29,902 nucleotides of DNA from Acidobacteriota bacterium (GTDB lineage: Bacteria > Acidobacteriota > Vicinamibacteria > Vicinamibacterales > UBA2999): NCBI GenBank assembly GCA_947465645.1, contig CANIBQ010000060.1, forward strand, positions 1 through 29,902, read 5' to 3'. Positions 10,134-16,992 of this stretch are shown here, one piece after another. The notes beneath the pieces were generated by a model, which searched no databases, was not told where the DNA came from, and saw nothing but the letters and a program-made list of their open reading frames with translations. The number at the start of each line of letters is the position of its first letter. The stretch's first letter is position 1. The translations under genes and the position numbers were made by a program.

Positions 10134-11132
10134 CTAACTCGAAATCTGCTGGAAATCTGGTTCGCGGCTCAAGAGGCGCTGGCTGAGCACGGCCCACACC
10201 GCGAACGCGAGCCGCCGGCGATCGTGGCGGGCAATCTCGGTGCACCACAAACGCGCGAGCACCGGCTCCGACTCGGGGTCGAGCTCGCCCAGCTCCAGCG
10301 GCTCCTTGTGCTCGGCGGCGTAGCGCATCAACGCCTCCGGCGACGGTCTCCCGGTATTGGCGATCACCACGTCCACCGGCCGGCCAATCGCGCGAGACAC
10401 CCACCGCGCCTCGTCGGCGGCGGTGAACCCCGCCATCCCTCGCCCCTCCGTGAGGAGATTCGAAATCAGGATGATTGGTCCGCGTATGCCCGCGAGCGCC
10501 TCCTTGACGCCGCGCACGAGGAGCGGCGGCATGAGGCTCGTGAAAAAGCTGCCCGGCCCGATGATCACCGCGTCGAATCCTCGAAACGCTTCGGCGACCG
10601 CCGGGTGAATCGACACTTCCGGCTCGAGCCAGACGCGCTTCACCTGGTTGCCGCGCGACTGCCCGGCGTCGACTTCCACTTCGCCGCGCGTCTCGGTACC
10701 GTCGCCGTATTCGGCGCAGATGGACGCCGGTTCGACGCTCACCGGCCAGACCTTGCCCTTGCAGCCGAGGAGCGCGCGCAGCGCGTCGACTGCCGCCAGG
10801 AAGTCTCCGCTGTACTGCTCCATCATCGACAGCAGAAGATTGCCGCCCGTGTGGCCTGCGAGACGCGCGTGGTGCTCGAGGCTTGGCAGCCGCGACAGGA
10901 GGACGCGGCGGGCTTCTCCTTCGTGGCGCGCCAAAGTCAGCGCGCACTTCAACACGTCGCCGGGCGGCAGCACGCCAAGCTCGTCGCGAAGCTGTCCGGA
11001 GCTTCCGCCGCTGTCGAACATCGTGACGACGGCGTTCAGCCGCAGCCAGGGATTGCGCTTGAGGCCCCCGAGCAAACTCGGCAGGCCCGTGCCGCCGCCT
11101 ATGCATCCGATGTTCAGCTCGCGCAACTGCAT
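10134..11132 (-). CDS. yvcK: YvcK/CofD-like gluconeogenesis factor
   Basis: 332 residues, full family length. The N-terminal loop CIGGGTGLPSLLGGLK and the next motif VVTMFDSGGSSGQLRDELG are the hallmarks of the CofD/UPF0052 (YvcK) fold. Further conserved segments are HTGGNLLLSMMEQYSGDF and IIGPGSFFTSLMPPLLV. In Bacillus and mycobacteria YvcK/CuvA proteins bind UDP-sugars and link central carbon flow to cell-wall synthesis; here the same role is inferred from homology. The ATG at 11132 has no ribosome-binding site, but TAAAAT lies eight bases upstream, immediately next to a long heptamer array shared with the divergent gene. Confidence 0.92.
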   Translation of the reverse strand: MQLRELNIGCIGGGTGLPSLLGGLKRNPWLRLNAVVTMFDSGGSSGQLRDELGVLPPGDVLKCALTLARHEGEARRVLLSRLPSLEHHARLAGHTGGNLLLSMMEQYSGDFLAAVDALRALLGCKGKVWPVSVEPASICAEYGDGTETRGEVEVDAGQSRGNQVKRVWLEPEVSIHPAVAEAFRGFDAVIIGPGSFFTSLMPPLLVRGVKEALAGIRGPIILISNLLTEGRGMAGFTAADEARWVSRAIGRPVDVVIANTGRPSPEALMRYAAEHKEPLELGELDPESEPVLARLWCTEIARHDRRRLAFAVWAVLSQRLLSREPDFQQISS

Positions 11133-11140
11133 TGAGGGCT

Positions 11141-11146
11141 ATTTTA
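11141..11146 (-). promoter_or_regulatory. Candidate -10 (TAAAAT) for yvcK
   Basis: TAAAAT (5 of 6 to consensus) on the minus strand ends eight bases before the ATG at 11132. The heptamer array starts at the very next base, 11147, so it occupies the whole -35 and upstream region. Confidence 0.45.
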
Positions 11147-11289
11147 GTGCACAGTGCAGGGTGCAGGGTGCGACGTGCGAGTGCAGGGTGCAGGGTGCAG
11201 GGTGCAGGGTGCAGGGTGCAGCGTGCGAGTGCAGGGTGCAGGGTGCAACGTGCAACGTGCGAGTGCACAGTGCACCCTGCACCGTGCAC
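11147..11289. repeat. Tandem array of GTGCANN heptamers
   Basis: About 21 head-to-tail units fill 143 bp. Most are 7 bp (GTGCAGG is commonest; GTGCACA, GTGCAGC, GTGCAAC and GTGCACC also occur), interrupted by 7-bp GTGCGAC and 6-bp GTGCGA units. The right end turns into a palindrome, GTGCAC ... CTGCACC GTGCAC, so the edges can pair. The array lies exactly between the divergent -10 elements of yvcK and the plus-strand gene at 11301. An open frame runs through it only because the repeat lacks stops; there is no sign that it is translated. Confidence 0.9.
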
Positions 11290-11295
11290 TAGAAT
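11290..11295 (+). promoter_or_regulatory. Candidate -10 (TAGAAT) for the 11301 gene
   Basis: TAGAAT begins at the base after the heptamer array and ends five bases before ATG 11301. It mirrors the TAAAAT on the other side of the array. Confidence 0.45.
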
Positions 11296-11300
11296 GGCTT

Positions 11301-12011
11301 ATGAGTTCAACGTGGCGGCCCGCGGCAGAAGCGCTTGCCGCCGATCTCCGGCGCATCTTCGCTACCCGCCTCCGCTCTCTTGTCGCCTACGGTCCCCGAA
11401 TCGACGGCGCCGACGAGACGAGTCCCCTCGCCTGCCTCGCGCTGGTCGATTCCTGCGGGATGGGCGACCTCGAATCGTGCGCGACGCTGGTGTCGCACTG
11501 GGAGCGCCACGGCCTGGCCATCCCGCTGATCGTGCCGGAGCAGGAGTTCAGGCAGTCGCTCGACGCCTTCCCACTCGAGTACGGCGAGATCATCCGCGCG
11601 CACGAGCTGGTGCTCGGAACCGACCCGTTCGCCGGCGCGTCTATCTCGAGTGAGGACCTGCGTCGCGCGTGCGAGACGCAGATCAAGAGCCACCTGTTGC
11701 ACCTGCGGGAGGGATTCATCGAAGCGGGCGGGCGGCCGCAGGCCGTGGCCGGCCTCGTGACGGCGTCCGCGCCGGCGTTTGCGTCGCTCCTCCGGAACGT
11801 CGCCAGGCTGGGCGGCGCGGCGACCGCGAGCCGCACCGAGGCGACCCACGAGGGCGCGCGCGCCGCCGGTCTCTCCCCCGGTGTCGTCAACGACGTGCTG
11901 GCGCTGGAGCGCGCCGCCTCGATTCCTACCGCCGACGCGGCGCGGTTGTTCCCCGAGTATCTCTCAGCCGTAGAGCAGCTCGCGCGCGCGGTGGATAGCT
12001 GGCGATCGTGA
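11301..12011 (+). CDS. Uncharacterised protein at the head of the TPM-LemA run
   Basis: 236 residues, no signal peptide or membrane segment, so probably cytoplasmic. I do not recognise the family with confidence. The N-terminus (ALAADLRRIFATRLRSLVAYGPRI...CLALVD) has the strand-helix outline of a nucleotidyltransferase fold with a degenerate GS motif (YGPRI), which is a weak inference. The C-terminal half is helical (CETQIKSHLLHLREGFIEA; LSPGVVNDVLALERAASIP). The ATG at 11301 was preferred to the longer frame through the repeat because a TAGAAT hexamer lies five bases upstream and coding-like sequence begins here. The stop overlaps the GTG of the TPM gene by four bases, so they are cotranslated. 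Confidence 0.7.
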   Translation: MSSTWRPAAEALAADLRRIFATRLRSLVAYGPRIDGADETSPLACLALVDSCGMGDLESCATLVSHWERHGLAIPLIVPEQEFRQSLDAFPLEYGEIIRAHELVLGTDPFAGASISSEDLRRACETQIKSHLLHLREGFIEAGGRPQAVAGLVTASAPAFASLLRNVARLGGAATASRTEATHEGARAAGLSPGVVNDVLALERAASIPTADAARLFPEYLSAVEQLARAVDSWRS

Positions 12012-12814
12012 TCAGGAGTCGTGACCTTCGTGTGCTTCGTGGTCTAGCGGTCCTCGCGATCCTGGCGGGACCCGCCTACGCGCAGGAACTGCCGGAGCTC
12101 ACCAAGCCGGTCAACGACTTCGCCAACGTCGTCGATCCGGCGAGCGAGCAGCGGATGGAGGCGATCATCCGATCGCTGCAGGAGGCGACCGGCGATGCGG
12201 TCGTCGTGGCGACGGTCGATACCTTTGCGCCGTCTGGCGACATGCGCGAGTTCGCGAACAGGCTCTTCGAGAACGGGGGACGCGGGATCGGCGAGCGCGG
12301 AAAGGACAACGGGCTGCTGATTGTCCTCGCCGTGCGCGACCGGCAGGTCTGGGTCGAGGTCGGGTACGACCTCGAGCAGTTCGTCACCGACGGGTTTTCC
12401 GGCGAGACGAGCCGCCAGTTCATGGCGCCCGAGTTTCGGTCGGGCAACTACGGCGCCGGCCTGCTGGCGGGCGTCGAGCGGATCGTGTCGCGGATCGCCG
12501 AGCAGCGAAACGTCACGCTCCAGGGTGTCCCCCGCGCCCCCGCCCCCTCGCGCGCCCCGCAGACGGGCCCGGGCGGATCGCTCATCCTGGCGCTCTTCGT
12601 CGCGTTCATCGTGATCAACGCGATCGCCGGCCGGCTGCGCGGAGAGGGGCATCGCCAGCACTGGGGCGGCAGCCGACGCGGCTGGAACAGCGGCGTCGGT
12701 CCGTTCGGCGGCGGGTTTGGCGGGGGCCTCGGTGGAGGCGGCGGTTTCGGTGGCGGGTTTGGCGGCTTCGGCGGCGGCAGAAGCGGCGGTGGCGGCGGCG
12801 GGTCGTCCTGGTAG
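12008..12814 (+). CDS. TPM-domain protein with glycine-rich tail
   Basis: 268 residues. A signal peptide (ending PAYAQ) is followed by a TPM (TLP18.3/Psb32/MOLO-1) domain at about 30-170: VNDFANVVDPASEQRMEAII, GDAVVVATVD and VWVEVGYDLEQFVTD. A transmembrane helix comes next (SLILALFVAFIVINAIAG) and then a tail of Gly/Phe repeats (GGGFGGGLGGGGGFGGG...) ending SGGGGGGSSW. This is the layout of the YgcG-like group. TPM domains are extracytoplasmic and have been linked to phosphatase activity or photosystem/receptor assembly; no catalytic role is shown here. The following gene is lemA, the usual partner of TPM proteins, so the two probably act together at the cell envelope. The GTG start overlaps the previous stop. 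Confidence 0.87.
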   Translation: MIRSRDLRVLRGLAVLAILAGPAYAQELPELTKPVNDFANVVDPASEQRMEAIIRSLQEATGDAVVVATVDTFAPSGDMREFANRLFENGGRGIGERGKDNGLLIVLAVRDRQVWVEVGYDLEQFVTDGFSGETSRQFMAPEFRSGNYGAGLLAGVERIVSRIAEQRNVTLQGVPRAPAPSRAPQTGPGGSLILALFVAFIVINAIAGRLRGEGHRQHWGGSRRGWNSGVGPFGGGFGGGLGGGGGFGGGFGGFGGGRSGGGGGGSSW

Positions 12815-12820
12815 GAGGAG

Positions 12821-13408
12821 ATGGTGCAGATGAAACGAAACATTCGTTCACGTGTCCTGATGATGGTGGTGGTGCTTGCGGCGGTGGCCTCGTCAGGCTG
12901 CTCGTACAACACCTTCGTCTCGCAGGAAGAGGCGATCAAGACGCAGTGGGCCCAGGTCGAGAACCAGCTCCAGCGGCGGAATGACCTGATCCCCAACCTC
13001 GTCGAGACGACCAAGGGCATCGCGCAGCAGGAACGCGACGTCTTCGGCCAGATTGCCGAATCACGCGCGAAACTGGCCGGCGCCCAGACCCCGGACCAGA
13101 CCATGCAGGCGGCCAACCAGCAGAGCACCGCCCTCGCGCGGCTCCTCGTCATCGTCGAGAACTACCCGCAATTGCGGTCGAACGAGCAGTTTGCCCGGCT
13201 GATGGACGAGCTGGCGGGAACCGAAAACCGCATCGCCGTCGAGCGGATGCGGTACAACGAGCGCGTCCAGGAGTACAACGTGTCTCGCCGATCGTTCCCG
13301 TCGAATATCACGGCGAGCATCTTTGGGTTCAAGGAGTACGCGGTGTTCAATGCGCCGCCCGAGGCCGAACGCGTCCCGACCGTCAACTTCGGACGCCAGC
13401 CGGGATAG
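12821..13408 (+). CDS. lemA: LemA family envelope protein
   Basis: 195 residues, standard LemA length. An N-terminal hydrophobic segment (VLMMVVVLAAVASSGCS) contains a possible lipobox ending in cysteine. The LemA helical core follows: YNTFVSQEEAIKTQWAQVEN, RRNDLIPNLVETTKG, ENYPQLRSNEQFARLMDEL and AGTENRIAVERMRYNERVQEYN, ending with FPSNITASIFGFKEYAVF. LemA proteins are membrane-anchored coiled helical proteins of unclear function, nearly always near TPM-domain genes as here (6 bp downstream). ATG 12821 directly follows GTAGGAGGAG; ATG 12830 is also possible and gives a looser spacing from the same ribosome-binding site. Confidence 0.92.
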   Translation: MVQMKRNIRSRVLMMVVVLAAVASSGCSYNTFVSQEEAIKTQWAQVENQLQRRNDLIPNLVETTKGIAQQERDVFGQIAESRAKLAGAQTPDQTMQAANQQSTALARLLVIVENYPQLRSNEQFARLMDELAGTENRIAVERMRYNERVQEYNVSRRSFPSNITASIFGFKEYAVFNAPPEAERVPTVNFGRQPG

Positions 13409-13417
13409 GACCACGCC

Positions 13418-13915
13418 ATGGCGATCGTCGATGCGCTCGTACCCGAGTTCGACCACGAGATGACGACCACTCGAAAGCTCCTCGAGCGGGTGCCCGAGGA
13501 GAAATTCGACTGGAAGCCACACGCGAAATCGTTCTCGCTCGGCGCGCTGGCGACACACCTGGCCAACCTGCCGTGGTGGGGGTCGGAGACCCTCGAGAAG
13601 TCGGAAATCGACGTCGGCAGCTCGCCGACGCTGACGCCGGCGGCGTCGAGAGCGGAATTACTGGCGACCTTTGACAAGCACGTGGCCGTGACACGGGCGG
13701 CCCTGACGGGAAAGACCGACGCCGAGCTGATGGCCGTCTGGTCGCTCAAGCGAGGCGGGCACACGCTCTTCACGATGCCCAAGGCCGTGGTCTGGCGCTC
13801 GTTCGTCCTGAATCACCTCGTCCACCACCGCGGTCAATTGAGCGTCTATCTCCGGCTGCTCGACATCCCCGTGCCGTCCATCTACGGGCCGAGCGCCGAC
13901 GAGGCAGCCTTTTAA
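13418..13915 (+). CDS. DinB family putative metal-dependent protein
   Basis: 165 residues forming the four-helix DinB/YfiT-like fold. The metal-binding histidines of the family are seen as H47 (LATHLANLPWW) and the H133-x3-H137 pair (LNHLVHHRGQLSVYLRLL). Other typical segments are KFDWKPHAKSFSLGALA near the start and the C-terminal VPSIYGPSADE. Members include thiol-dependent transferases and many proteins without known activity; this one cannot be assigned a substrate. It begins nine bases after lemA and its stop abuts the GTG of the next gene, suggesting cotranscription. It is unrelated in sequence detail to the second DinB protein at 16.3 kb. Confidence 0.9.
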   Translation: MAIVDALVPEFDHEMTTTRKLLERVPEEKFDWKPHAKSFSLGALATHLANLPWWGSETLEKSEIDVGSSPTLTPAASRAELLATFDKHVAVTRAALTGKTDAELMAVWSLKRGGHTLFTMPKAVVWRSFVLNHLVHHRGQLSVYLRLLDIPVPSIYGPSADEAAF

Positions 13916-15430
13916 GTGAGCCAGGAGGCACGCTGGCCGGTCCCCGCCTGGGTGGCCGGCGGCGTGCTGTTCGTGCTGCTCGCCACCGCCAACGGCGCCG
14001 GCTACCGCTACGGGGTCGCCGATCAGGCCTTCTACATTCCCGTCGTCACCAGGTCGCTCGAGCCCGCGGCCTTTCCACGCGACGCGGCGATGATCGACGC
14101 CGAGGGCCGGCTGATGGTCATCGACGAAATGCTGGCGATGGTCATCGGAACGACCGGGCTCTCTCTCGAGACGCTGCACCTCGCCGGATACCTGGTGACG
14201 CTCACGCTGATCTGGACGGCCATCGTCTCGATCGGCACGCGCCTGTATCGCAGTCCCTGGGCCACAGCGGCATTGGCGGCGGCGTTCACATTGCGTCACC
14301 GGATCCCGCTGACCAGCGCCAACTCCCTGGAGCCCTATTTCCTGCCGCGCATGCTCGCCTTCGCGCTTGGTACGCTCGCGGTGGCGGCGCTGCTGCGGCA
14401 CCGCTCGTGGACAGCAGTCGCGCTGGTCGCGCTCTCGGCGGTGATCCACGTCACCACCGGCCTCTGGTTTGCGGTGCTGATTGGCGTCGCGCTGGCGGTG
14501 CTCGACCGCAACCTCCGTCGGCCGGCGATCGCCGGGGCTGGTGCGGCGCTGCTGGTCCTGTGGTGGGCGGCGACGCTCGGCCCGTTGCGAGCCGCCAACG
14601 TCACGATGGACGCCACCTGGCTGCAGGCGGTGGCCAGCAAGGATTCGCTCTTTGCGACGCAGTGGCCGCTGTGGGTCTGGGGGGCAAACCTTGTACTGCT
14701 CGCGCTGGTCTGGTGGGCCTATCGCTGGCGGCAGCGCCAGGGTCTGGCGCGGCCAGAGGACGGCGCGCTCGCCTGGGGCGCCGCGGCGCTGGTGGCGTTG
14801 TTCCTGGTCACGCTGCCGTGGGTCGCCGCCGGCTGGTCGCTGGTCGTCCAGTTTCAGATCTCGCGGGTGTTCTGGCTGCTCGACTTCATCGCGACCGTCT
14901 ATCTGATCGCCGTCGTGGGTGACACCGGTCAGTATGCCGGGCGCACGTTCGCGGTGCGGCGTCCCATGATCGTCGCGCTGCTGCTGATGACGGTCGCGGC
15001 CTCGCGAGGTGCCTACGTCATGCTCGTCGAGCGGCCCGAACGCTCGCTGTTTGAAACGCGCCTCGTCGATTCGCCGTGGCAGGATGCGATGCTCTGGATT
15101 CGGCGGCAGCCGCTCGACGTCCACGTGCTCGCCGACCCAGGGCACTCGTGGAAGTACGGCACGAGCGTCCGCGTGTCGGCCGGGCGCGACGTGTTCCTGG
15201 AAGAGGTGAAGGATGCGGCGCTGGCGATCTACTCGCGCGATGTCGCGGCGAGGGTGGTCGAACGGACCCATGCCGTCGGAGACTTCTCGACGCTGACGGC
15301 CGACCATGCGCGCGACTTGGCGCGGCGATACGACCTCGACTACCTCGTGACGACGGCGGATCTGCCGCTGCCCCTTGCCTACCGCAACGATCAATTCCGG
15401 ATCTATTCGCTCAACCCACAACGTGATTGA
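13916..15430 (+). CDS. Polytopic membrane protein, GT-C-like, unknown function
   Basis: 504 residues. The first 350 or so contain about ten hydrophobic helices (for example WVAGGVLFVLLATANG, ALVALSAVIHVTTGLWFAVL, LVLLALVWWAYRW, FIATVYLIAVVG). The last 150 form a soluble, probably periplasmic domain (WIRRQPLDVHVLADPG...DLDYLVTTADLPL). The layout, a long first extracytoplasmic loop containing ADQAFYIPVV and a globular C-terminus with a DYLV element, recalls GT-C glycosyltransferases or related acidobacterial membrane proteins. I cannot identify catalytic residues with certainty. The GTG follows the DinB stop with no gap and no clear ribosome-binding site. It ends at 15430, where its TGA overlaps the -35 of the next gene. 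Confidence 0.75.
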   Translation: MSQEARWPVPAWVAGGVLFVLLATANGAGYRYGVADQAFYIPVVTRSLEPAAFPRDAAMIDAEGRLMVIDEMLAMVIGTTGLSLETLHLAGYLVTLTLIWTAIVSIGTRLYRSPWATAALAAAFTLRHRIPLTSANSLEPYFLPRMLAFALGTLAVAALLRHRSWTAVALVALSAVIHVTTGLWFAVLIGVALAVLDRNLRRPAIAGAGAALLVLWWAATLGPLRAANVTMDATWLQAVASKDSLFATQWPLWVWGANLVLLALVWWAYRWRQRQGLARPEDGALAWGAAALVALFLVTLPWVAAGWSLVVQFQISRVFWLLDFIATVYLIAVVGDTGQYAGRTFAVRRPMIVALLLMTVAASRGAYVMLVERPERSLFETRLVDSPWQDAMLWIRRQPLDVHVLADPGHSWKYGTSVRVSAGRDVFLEEVKDAALAIYSRDVAARVVERTHAVGDFSTLTADHARDLARRYDLDYLVTTADLPLPLAYRNDQFRIYSLNPQRD

Positions 15431-15455
15431 CAGAGCCGCCCGTAAGACCTAAATT
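15427..15455 (+). promoter_or_regulatory. Sigma70-type promoter for the 15498 gene
   Basis: A perfect -35 TTGACA (15427-15432), a 17-bp spacer and -10 TAAATT (15450-15455) predict a start near 15462. That gives a leader of about 36 bases containing GAGGGG (15485-15490). The -35 overlaps the stop codon of the preceding gene. This is the clearest leadered promoter in the window. Confidence 0.65.
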
Positions 15456-15497
15456 CCACGACAACTCCGCGTCGAACGGAGCATAGAGGGGTGTGTC

Positions 15498-16310
15498 GTG
15501 AGAAGGTTTCTCGTCGTCTCGATCGTCGTCGGTTTGGCCGTGCCGCTCGCAGCCCAGCTCACCAGGGATGCCGGGGATGGCCAGGAAGGCGTCGGCGCCA
15601 TCGGCCAGACCGTGCGGCGTCCTCCCCCGCCAGCCGGACCGACGCCGCGGCTGCCCGACGGCACCGTAGACCTGAATGGCCTCTGGGTCGGCGGCGGCGT
15701 GATCTTCGACATGGAACGCGAGGGGGGCTTGAAGCCAGACGAGGTTCCGATCCTGCCCGCCGCCAGGGCCCTACGCGATTCACGGAAAGAGCCGGACGAC
15801 CCCTACCTGTATTGCATGCCGCAGGGCGTCATCCGGGGACAGCCGTACCCGTGGCGGTTCGTCCAGAACTACACCCATAAGAAGGCGACCCACCTGTTCA
15901 AGCTGGAGGAAGGCAACATCCACAGCTACCGCCAGATCTTCCTGGATGGCCGAAAGCACCCGCCGGAGCTCGATCCGACGTGGTTCGGACACTCGATCGG
16001 ATGGTGGGAGGGCGACACGCTGGTCGTCGACACGGTCGGCTTCAACGACAAGTTCTGGTTCGATCGCCGCGGACATCCGCACACCGAGCAGTTGCACACC
16101 ATCGAGCGGTTCACGCGGCAGGACATGGGCCGCATGGAGATCAAGGTCACGGTGGACGACCCCGGCGCCTACTCGAGGCCGTTCACGCTCACCTTCAATG
16201 CGAGGCTGAGCAATCCGGGCGACGAGCTGATGGAATATGTCTGCCAGGAGAACAACCAGTACGGCATCGCCGGCGGTCACGCGAATCCGCTCGCCGAGCC
16301 CGCGAAATAG
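15498..16310 (+). CDS. Secreted acidobacterial family protein of unknown function
   Basis: 270 residues. A signal peptide (VRRFLVVSIVVGLAVPLAAQ) is followed by a proline-rich linker and a globular domain. The domain has PDGTVDLNGLWVGGG near residue 55, YCMPQGVIRGQPYPW near 110, then IFLDGRKHP and GHSIGWWEGDTLVVDTVGF around 170-190, and ERFTRQDMGRMEIKVTVDDP. I know this motif series from a large family of secreted proteins that is strongly expanded in Acidobacteriota; no biochemical function is established to my knowledge. The GTG start is supported by GAGGGG seven bases upstream and by a consensus promoter at 15427. The gene is monocistronic and ends at a hairpin shared with the convergent DinB gene. 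Confidence 0.8.
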   Translation: MRRFLVVSIVVGLAVPLAAQLTRDAGDGQEGVGAIGQTVRRPPPPAGPTPRLPDGTVDLNGLWVGGGVIFDMEREGGLKPDEVPILPAARALRDSRKEPDDPYLYCMPQGVIRGQPYPWRFVQNYTHKKATHLFKLEEGNIHSYRQIFLDGRKHPPELDPTWFGHSIGWWEGDTLVVDTVGFNDKFWFDRRGHPHTEQLHTIERFTRQDMGRMEIKVTVDDPGAYSRPFTLTFNARLSNPGDELMEYVCQENNQYGIAGGHANPLAEPAK

Positions 16311-16314
16311 TGAC

Positions 16315-16332
16315 GGAGACCTGAAGGTCTCC
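16315..16332. terminator. Bidirectional hairpin between convergent genes
   Basis: GGAGACC, loop TGAA, GGTCTCC form a perfect 7-bp stem that lies exactly between the stop at 16310 (plus) and the stop at 16334 (minus). There is no uridine tract, so it may act as a processing or pause hairpin rather than a classic intrinsic terminator. Confidence 0.55.
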
Positions 16333-16333
16333 T

Positions 16334-16837
16334 CTACCGCGAGCGCATCTTCATCCAGATGTCGTCGAGCGCGCCCGCTCGGCGCATCTTGGTGATCCAG
16401 ACGATCTGTCCCATGTGCGCGGCGTTGTGGTGGGTGACGTGCAGCAGGATCTGCGCGTAGGTGGTGAGCTTGCCGGTACGTTCGGTGGTGTGCAGCATCT
16501 GCGACGGATCCAGGCCATTCAGCACGCCCTCGGCAATGCCGCGCGTCTCGTCCCATAACGCCTTGAGCTGGTCCTTCGAATAGCCGCCGCGCGCGGTGAA
16601 CTCGCCGTCGCGGTCGCGCTCCGTGTCGCGTCCGCCAATCACCTGCTCCAGGTAATAGCGATTCGATCCCGACAGGTGCAGGACGAGGTTCCCGACGGCG
16701 TTGGCCTGCTCGTTGGGCCGCCACCACACGTCCTCGTCGTCCAGCACCGCGAGGCAGGCGTCGATCTGTCCGGGATAGTCCTGCAGCAGGCGCGTGCGCG
16801 CGAGATGCAGCAGCGTCGACTCGAGCGAGTAGGTCAT
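16334..16837 (-). CDS. DinB superfamily protein (DUF1572-like)
   Basis: 167 residues with the DinB four-helix layout. Histidines in LVLHLSGSNRYYLEQ and in LLHVTHHNAAHMGQIVWI supply the three-histidine metal site (H-x3-H in the last helix). Typical features of the group are the early LEDYP-like LQDYPGQIDACLAVL and the WWRPNEQANAVGNL segment. No substrate can be named. The ATG at 16837 has no Shine-Dalgarno sequence but a TATCAT hexamer seven bases upstream (16845-16850, minus strand). The 23-bp repeat array begins just beyond that hexamer. Confidence 0.88.
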   Translation of the reverse strand: MTYSLESTLLHLARTRLLQDYPGQIDACLAVLDDEDVWWRPNEQANAVGNLVLHLSGSNRYYLEQVIGGRDTERDRDGEFTARGGYSKDQLKALWDETRGIAEGVLNGLDPSQMLHTTERTGKLTTYAQILLHVTHHNAAHMGQIVWITKMRRAGALDDIWMKMRSR

Positions 16838-16844
16838 GAGCGGG

Positions 16845-16850
16845 ATGATA
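16845..16850 (-). promoter_or_regulatory. Candidate -10 (TATCAT) for the second dinB gene
   Basis: On the minus strand TATCAT ends seven bases before ATG 16837, predicting a leader of zero to one base. The 23-bp repeat array starts six bases upstream and covers the -35 region. Confidence 0.4.
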
Positions 16851-16856
16851 TTCTGA

Positions 16857-16956
16857 GATCACGGTCCGGCTGAAGCTGCGATCACGGTCCGGCTGAAGCC
16901 GCGGTCACGGTCCGGCTGAAGCCGCGGTCACGGTCCGGCTGAAGCCGGACACTACG
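16857..16956. repeat. Four 23-bp tandem repeats with a GTCCGGCTGAAGCCGGAC stem
   Basis: Four head-to-tail 23-bp units (16857-16879, 16880-16902, 16903-16925, 16926-16948) share the core TCACGGTCCGGCTGAAGCC. Each contains the inverted repeat CCGGCT-GA-AGCC(GG), perfect and extended to eight pairs in the last unit. They are followed by ACACTACG; a degenerate copy of the end (AGCCGGACACTACG) recurs about 20 bp later, next to the start of the hydrolase gene. The unit looks like a REP-type palindromic element in tandem, lying between divergent genes. Confidence 0.85.
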
Positions 16957-16992
16957 CACAGCGAGGCTAGAGCCGGACACTACGTACAATTG

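Noticed and set aside
11147..11289. CRISPR array
   Set aside because: The units are 6-7 bp and directly adjacent, with no unique spacers. The 23-bp array at 16857 likewise lacks spacers, and no cas genes are present.
11154..11300. Coding extension of the 11301 gene through the repeat
   Set aside because: The frame is open only because the heptamer has no stops. Protein-like sequence and a start-proximal -10 begin at 11290-11301.
13658..15421. 587-codon minus-strand frame, and similar long frames at 6534-8813, 23717-25585, 24847-26895 and 27137-29245
   Set aside because: All are out-of-frame or antisense to clear genes, with Arg/Asp/Gly-rich translations and no domains. High GC removes stop codons.
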